DNA from: Gari tellinella
Taxonomy: Eukaryota; Mollusca; Bivalvia; Cardiida; Psammobiidae
NCBI GenBank assembly: GCA_922989275.2
Contig: OV277871.1
Location: forward strand, 61,959,848-62,023,847
Direction: 5' to 3'
DNA length: 64,000 nucleotides
In this document: piece after piece, positions 59,183 to 64,000 of the stretch
Layout: each line of letters opens with the position of its first letter
Numbering within the stretch: the first letter of the stretch is position 1
The notes under the pieces: model-generated
Seen by the model: the letters and a program-made list of their open reading frames with translations, nothing else
Told to the model about the DNA's origin: nothing
The model's database searches: none
Program-made: the position numbers and the translations under genes

Positions 59183-62100
59183 TTTCTATTTTCAACCTGC
59201 TTTTATACTTTGACATTCGAAAATAAAATTTCGTTTCCGTGTAACTATTGGTAATAGCGGGGTTTTATTGTCTTAAAGCTCTCAGGTCATTTTGCGAACA
59301 AATAGATGAAAGCAAACACACTAGTCAAAGTTAGTTTTGATTTATTTATAAACAATCCCATTAATGCAGCAAAGAAAAACCCCCAATTCAAGCCTCATTG
59401 TTCGAATACAATATACAATGCTACCTCTGTACAACGGCCCTCTGAATAACGATTCTCTTTTACAACAAAGCATGTCACTATTCGGCAAATATAACAATTA
59501 TGTCCAACCTTTCTATGTCTGCTTAAAATGGTCGTCTGTTGTTTTTCTCAAAGTGACATAATGGACATTTTGACAGGACAAACATATTGACGAGTGACAA
59601 ACATTTCACCGTTTTAAACGGCTTCTGATGTGGATATAAGCTGTTTGCAAATAAACGCCGATTTTCCTTCCTATAATAACCTCTCCGAACAACAGGCACC
59701 AACTTTTTCTCCCAATTGGTATTGTTGTAGAGAGGGAGTACTGTAAAGTAATTGTCGAGATTGCGTTGTCCAGGTTCACGATGAAATCACTCGGTAAAGG
59801 TGGAAACTGGCAACTATCGAAGAACTTATCCAGGGGAATGACGGGCGCGTGCGTGCCGCGAAAATCCGAATTGTTACTTACAGGCCAATAGTGAAACTCT
59901 ACCCACTTGAAGTTATAGAATAGAAATTAATAACAAGAAATAATAAGTAATAAGTAATTACAGGTGTTTATTAAAATACAGTGACAGGAAAGTTTAATTT
60001 TCATCAGAGACTTTATTAGATCTACGTTGTTTCAAGAGACTGTGATACTGATATTCAGCGAAGTAGATACTATTGTGATAAAGTTACAAGACACGTTAGA
60101 AAGTAATAATTTGATTAAACGAAAGAGCTTAACAAATTTTCTAATTACTTTTCTATTACATTTTTTGGCCCCGAGTATGTCGGGATTGCGTAACGCCGAG
60201 CGACGTCGTGGCGCGACCGTCAAGACGTCATACTTCGTTACGTCATGTACGTGACGATATATACAATGAACATGTTCGAGAGTTAGAATACAAGATGGAG
60301 TAAATGACGAAGCCTGTGAATAAAGTAGTTTAGATTTCGAGAAGTTTACGAGTTAACATTCATCCGACAGTAATAGCGTACATATACATGTATTTCCAAA
60401 ATGCCGAATTGCTAATGATAGCGACTATAGGTCTTGAAATTGACAATATCGGCGCTATTATAATTAGTTTTGTGTCGCAGTTCCTGACCGTGAAACCCAA
60501 ATCAATTAATATTGAAATTGACAAAACGGGCATCGAGTCCTGCAATTAGTCAACGACCGGATTTAATTCCACTATGACATGTATGGTAGCGACTTTTAGC
60601 ATACTTTGTCTATAGTTAGGCAAAACCTCTCTTTCGCTTACATGTTGATTATCAGTTATATTTTCTAAATTCTAAAGATAACTTACACTCCACATGCCTC
60701 TGTTAACAAGTATGATAATTACATATGACACGAATCTGATATAAGAGAAAGTATATTTCAGAAATTGCAAACAGTGTACAACCAGATTTAATCTAGAAAT
60801 GATGCATAATTTTAACCATTGCAATTTATATGGTAATGCGCGACGCTTCCATACAGCTCTTGCTGATGCCAATTCAAAGAGCTCAGCCTTGTTTAAGAAA
60901 TTCTTTAAAGCATCCACACTAAGGCTCAAGATAAGGAGAGTATTTTCAAATCTAAAATCTCTATATCTGCATTAAACCCTACATGGTGTCACTACTCTTT
61001 AAAATCGTATCTTAAGACTCTGATGACGATAGATATGCGTCATTTGCGAACCGTATAATAGTATTTAAAAAAACTGTCATATTTTAACAGTTCTCCTGTC
61101 ATATTTCTATAAGAGTGTGTTCAGAGTATGCATTGTTTGCAGTTTGCAACAAATCGTAAAAAGCATCCATATATAGTCAAGATATGTAAAGAACTAATAG
61201 TCTGACAGCCGACACGTTAAACCTTGCTTGGAGTTGTATAGAAAATGTTTTTGTGGTTTTTGGTTGAATAGACCCTCAGCATCAATTATCCGATGTATGA
61301 CCGCCGGTCATCCTTGAGCATTTCAAGATATTCAAGATGGCGTCCAACTAGCATGTGTCTGACAAGCTGTTGGGTTTGATTCCATGCATTTGAAGGATTT
61401 TTCATCGGATTATAGTTCACTTTCATGACTTTTGACATTATTATATTTCAAAATGGAAGAAAAAATAATGCTTTATTCAAAATGGCCGACAAAGTATTAA
61501 GGTGACGTCCAAGATAGTAGCGGGAATAAAATTGAAACTGCTTTCAGTTTTGATAAGGTATATTTTCAACTGTAAAAAAGATTAAAGTAGTTCAAAACAT
61601 TATAATTGTTTAAAACCAAGTCAAAGAGAAAATCATACTGTAAATTCATAAATGGCGTCAAAATCGGCCGACAAAATATTAAATACAAATATTTGTTTCT
61701 TCAATATTATATAATCAGCAAAAACATAAATATACCCACTTTTGTGTCCTGATAATCAGCGTCTCATGTAAAAACTTATCATTGTGGCTAAATAACTGGC
61801 ACATAGTTTTTGAAAAATAAAAGGTCGAATAACTCTTTCCGAAAAAAAACAGCATTTATTATAAGAAATGTTCTCCATAGAAGAGAAACAATGGTGCTCA
61901 TAATCAGCCGCTAGAACTTTTGCTTAAACAAATAAAATCACATTAGACTTTCATTCATTATAGTATCCACGGCGTTATCAAGACTAAACTTTCTTAACAT
62001 ATCAAATAACCTCCCTTTGATTTGAAATAAGAATGAACATTGTGTGTTCTCATTTTCGTTACATACGTCATTTAATCTAAATGTTTTACTGGAATAAATT

Positions 62101-62465
62101 GATGAACGTATGAGCCTAAAATATTTTAAACAAAACTGGAGTTGATAAAGAACTTTAAAAGGTATGTAAGTATATACTCTGTCCAACAAACTTACCATTA
62201 TTTTTTAGCCTTTTTTAAAAGACAAATTAGTGTTTTATTAAAGAATTAATAAGAATTATGAAATAACTATTTTTGAAAGATTAGTCTTATGTCGATCTAT
62301 CTTAATCACTGCATTCTGCAGAAAATTTCAAAATTTGAGATGAATTTAAGCTTGAGTCACCTTTAATGTTATTTTGTGCTTTGAAAATTATGATTCGTTT
62401 GCAAAGTAGCAATCAGAATGGCTGCCAAAGTCAGCGTTTTAGTTTTGTTTGTTTCCAAAAAATAA
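59183..62465. other. Intergenic DNA, no gene recognised
   Basis: Only short ORFs without conserved features. Near 60190-60260 a CG-rich stretch is followed by ATATATACAATG, and AATAAA occurs at 60319; this could be old LTR or promoter DNA, but nothing firm supports it. AAGATGGCG and AAATGGCCGAC words occur at 61330-61670. Confidence 0.5.
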
Positions 62466-64000
62466 TATGATTTGGAAGGTCCCGAAACCCTTGTAAGCAC
62501 ATCAAGAATGTTGCGAAACCATTGAAAACACATTTGGAAGGTCCCGAAACACTTGTAACCACATCGGAATGTCCGAAACAATTGCGAAAATATTTGTAAG
62601 TTCCAGACACCGTTGTAACACCGGAACCATTGCGAACACATTTGGAAAATCCCAAAACCCTTGTAAACATATCGGGAATGTTAAATAATCATTGCTAACA
62701 CATTTTGAAGGTCCCAAATCCCTTGTAACCAATCGGGAATGCTCCGGGACCACTGAGAACACATTTGGAATGTCTTGAAACCAGTGTTATCACATCGGGA
62801 ATGTTCTGCAACTATTATGAACACATTTGGAAGGTGCCAAAAATCTGTAAAACATCGGAATTTTCTGGAACCATTAGAAACAGATTTGGAAGGTCCCGAA
62901 ACCCTTTATACATCGAAAATGTTCCGACACCCTTGTTAATAAATCGAAAATGTTCCGGAATTTTGAGAACACATTAGGAAGGTCCCAAAACCCTTGTAAC
63001 ACAGCGGAAATGTTCCTGAACCATTAAAAACACATTTGGAAGTTCCCAAAACCCTTGTAAACACTTCGAGAATGTACCAGAACTATTGAGAACACATTTG
63101 GAAGGTCCCAAAACTACTTGTTAACACTTCGTGTATGTTCGTGTATGGAAGGTCCCGAAGCCCTTGTAACACAACAGAAATGTTCCGGAACCATTGAGAA
63201 CACATTTGGAAGGTCCCGAAACCCTTGTAAACACATAGGGAATGTTTAGAAACTGTTGAGAACACATTTAGGAGGTCCCAAAACTACTTGTTAACACTTC
63301 AGCAATGTTCCTGAACTATTGACAACACAATTGGAAGGTCTACAAACCCTTGTGAACACATCGGGAATGTTTCGAAACCATTGAGAACACATTGGGGGGT
63401 CAATATTCCCTTCAAAATAAATCGGGAAGGTCCCGAAAGCCTTATAAAGACATCGGAAAAGTTCCGAAACCATTGAGAACACAGTTGGAATGTCCCGATA
63501 GCCATGTAACATATCGGGATAATTTTCGAACCATTAAGAACTCATTTGGAAGGTCCCAAAACCTCTGTGAAAAATTTTTGGAAGGTCCTTAAACTTTTGT
63601 TTCTCATCGGAAATGTTCCGGAACCATTGAGAACACATTTGGAAGGTACTGAAACGCTTATAACACATAGGGAATGTTCGGCAACCATTGAGAACATATT
63701 TGGAAGGTCCCCAAAGCTTTCTAACATCGAGAATGTCCTGGAACCCTGTAAACACATCGGGAAATATTATGGAACCATTTAGAACACACTTTGAAGGTCA
63801 CGAAACCCTTGTAACTAATTGGGAATGTTCCGGAACGGTTGAGAACATATTTGGAAGGTCCAAAACCCCTTGTAACACAATGGAAATGTTCCGGAACAAA
63901 CATTGAGATAACATTTGGAAGGCCCCGAAACCATTGTAAACACATAAGGAATGTTATAGAACCATTGAAACACTTTGGAAAGTTACAAACCCTTTGTACA
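62466..64000. repeat. Satellite array, about 61-bp unit, runs off the window
   Basis: About 25 diverged units contain TTTGGAAGGTCCCGAAACCC, TTGTAACACATCGGGAATG and TTCCGGAACCATTGAGAAC. Each unit is itself two related halves of about 30 bp (GGAAGGTCCCGAAACC / GGAATGTTCCGGAACC). Overlapping ORFs on both strands are by-products of the period. Confidence 0.95.

Noticed and set aside
62369..63945. Many overlapping ORFs on both strands near the window end
   Set aside because: Produced by the 61-bp satellite; the protein repeats mirror the DNA period and have no known domain.

Overview
The window looks like nuclear DNA of a bivalve mollusc, probably a heterodont clam or mussel. The grounds are its AT-rich base composition and its dense load of interspersed repeats of a kind common in bivalve genomes: elements that open with AGCTCACC hairpins and CCGTC-rich runs, palindromic repeats around GCGTCTGATC, and a YLDD reverse transcriptase whose wording recurs in bivalves. 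The species call is inference. The intron-rich host gene and non-LTR, LTR and DNA transposons show that it is eukaryotic.

The only host protein-coding gene I can support is a glycoside hydrolase family 10 (endo-1,4-beta-xylanase type) gene on the + strand. Five exons lie at 3773-3910, 14396-14564, 18753-18860, 37063-37278 and 53379-53585. They join in frame across canonical GT-AG introns and cover about the last 278 residues, including both catalytic glutamates. The 5' exons lie before the window. About 840 coding bases are spread over roughly 50 kb. The introns (10.5, 4.2, 18.2 and 16.1 kb) are built almost entirely from mobile DNA.

Layout. 1-3772: upstream intron with a pol 3' end (RNase H), a likely 3' LTR, and two AGCTCACC-family elements, the second ending 14 bp before exon 3773. 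3911-14395: further AGCTCACC- and ATGCTCC-type elements, a minus-strand Penelope-like reverse transcriptase with a 200-bp CA tract, a SINE and a long hairpin. 14565-18752: a reverse-transcriptase copy interrupted by nested elements. 18861-37062: a mariner deletion derivative, a minus-strand gag-protease relic, a 5'-truncated LINE, a large foldback region and tandem arrays. 37279-53378: a composite element with 700-800 bp inverted arms around a decayed gene, a 5 x 505 bp array next to a G34 tract, a hAT-type foldback with an 8-bp target duplication, and more AGCTCACC copies. 53586-64000: intergenic DNA ending in a satellite of about 61 bp that runs off the window.

The most interesting signal is structural. 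At least three sequence-unrelated repeat families share one plan: a 5' hairpin, a CCGTC-rich run, repeated internal modules, a 3' copy of one 5' hairpin arm, and a terminal CTTG followed by T residues. In the AGCTCACC family both terminal hairpins show compensatory changes between copies. One filled/empty site comparison inside the window indicates insertion into a T-run.
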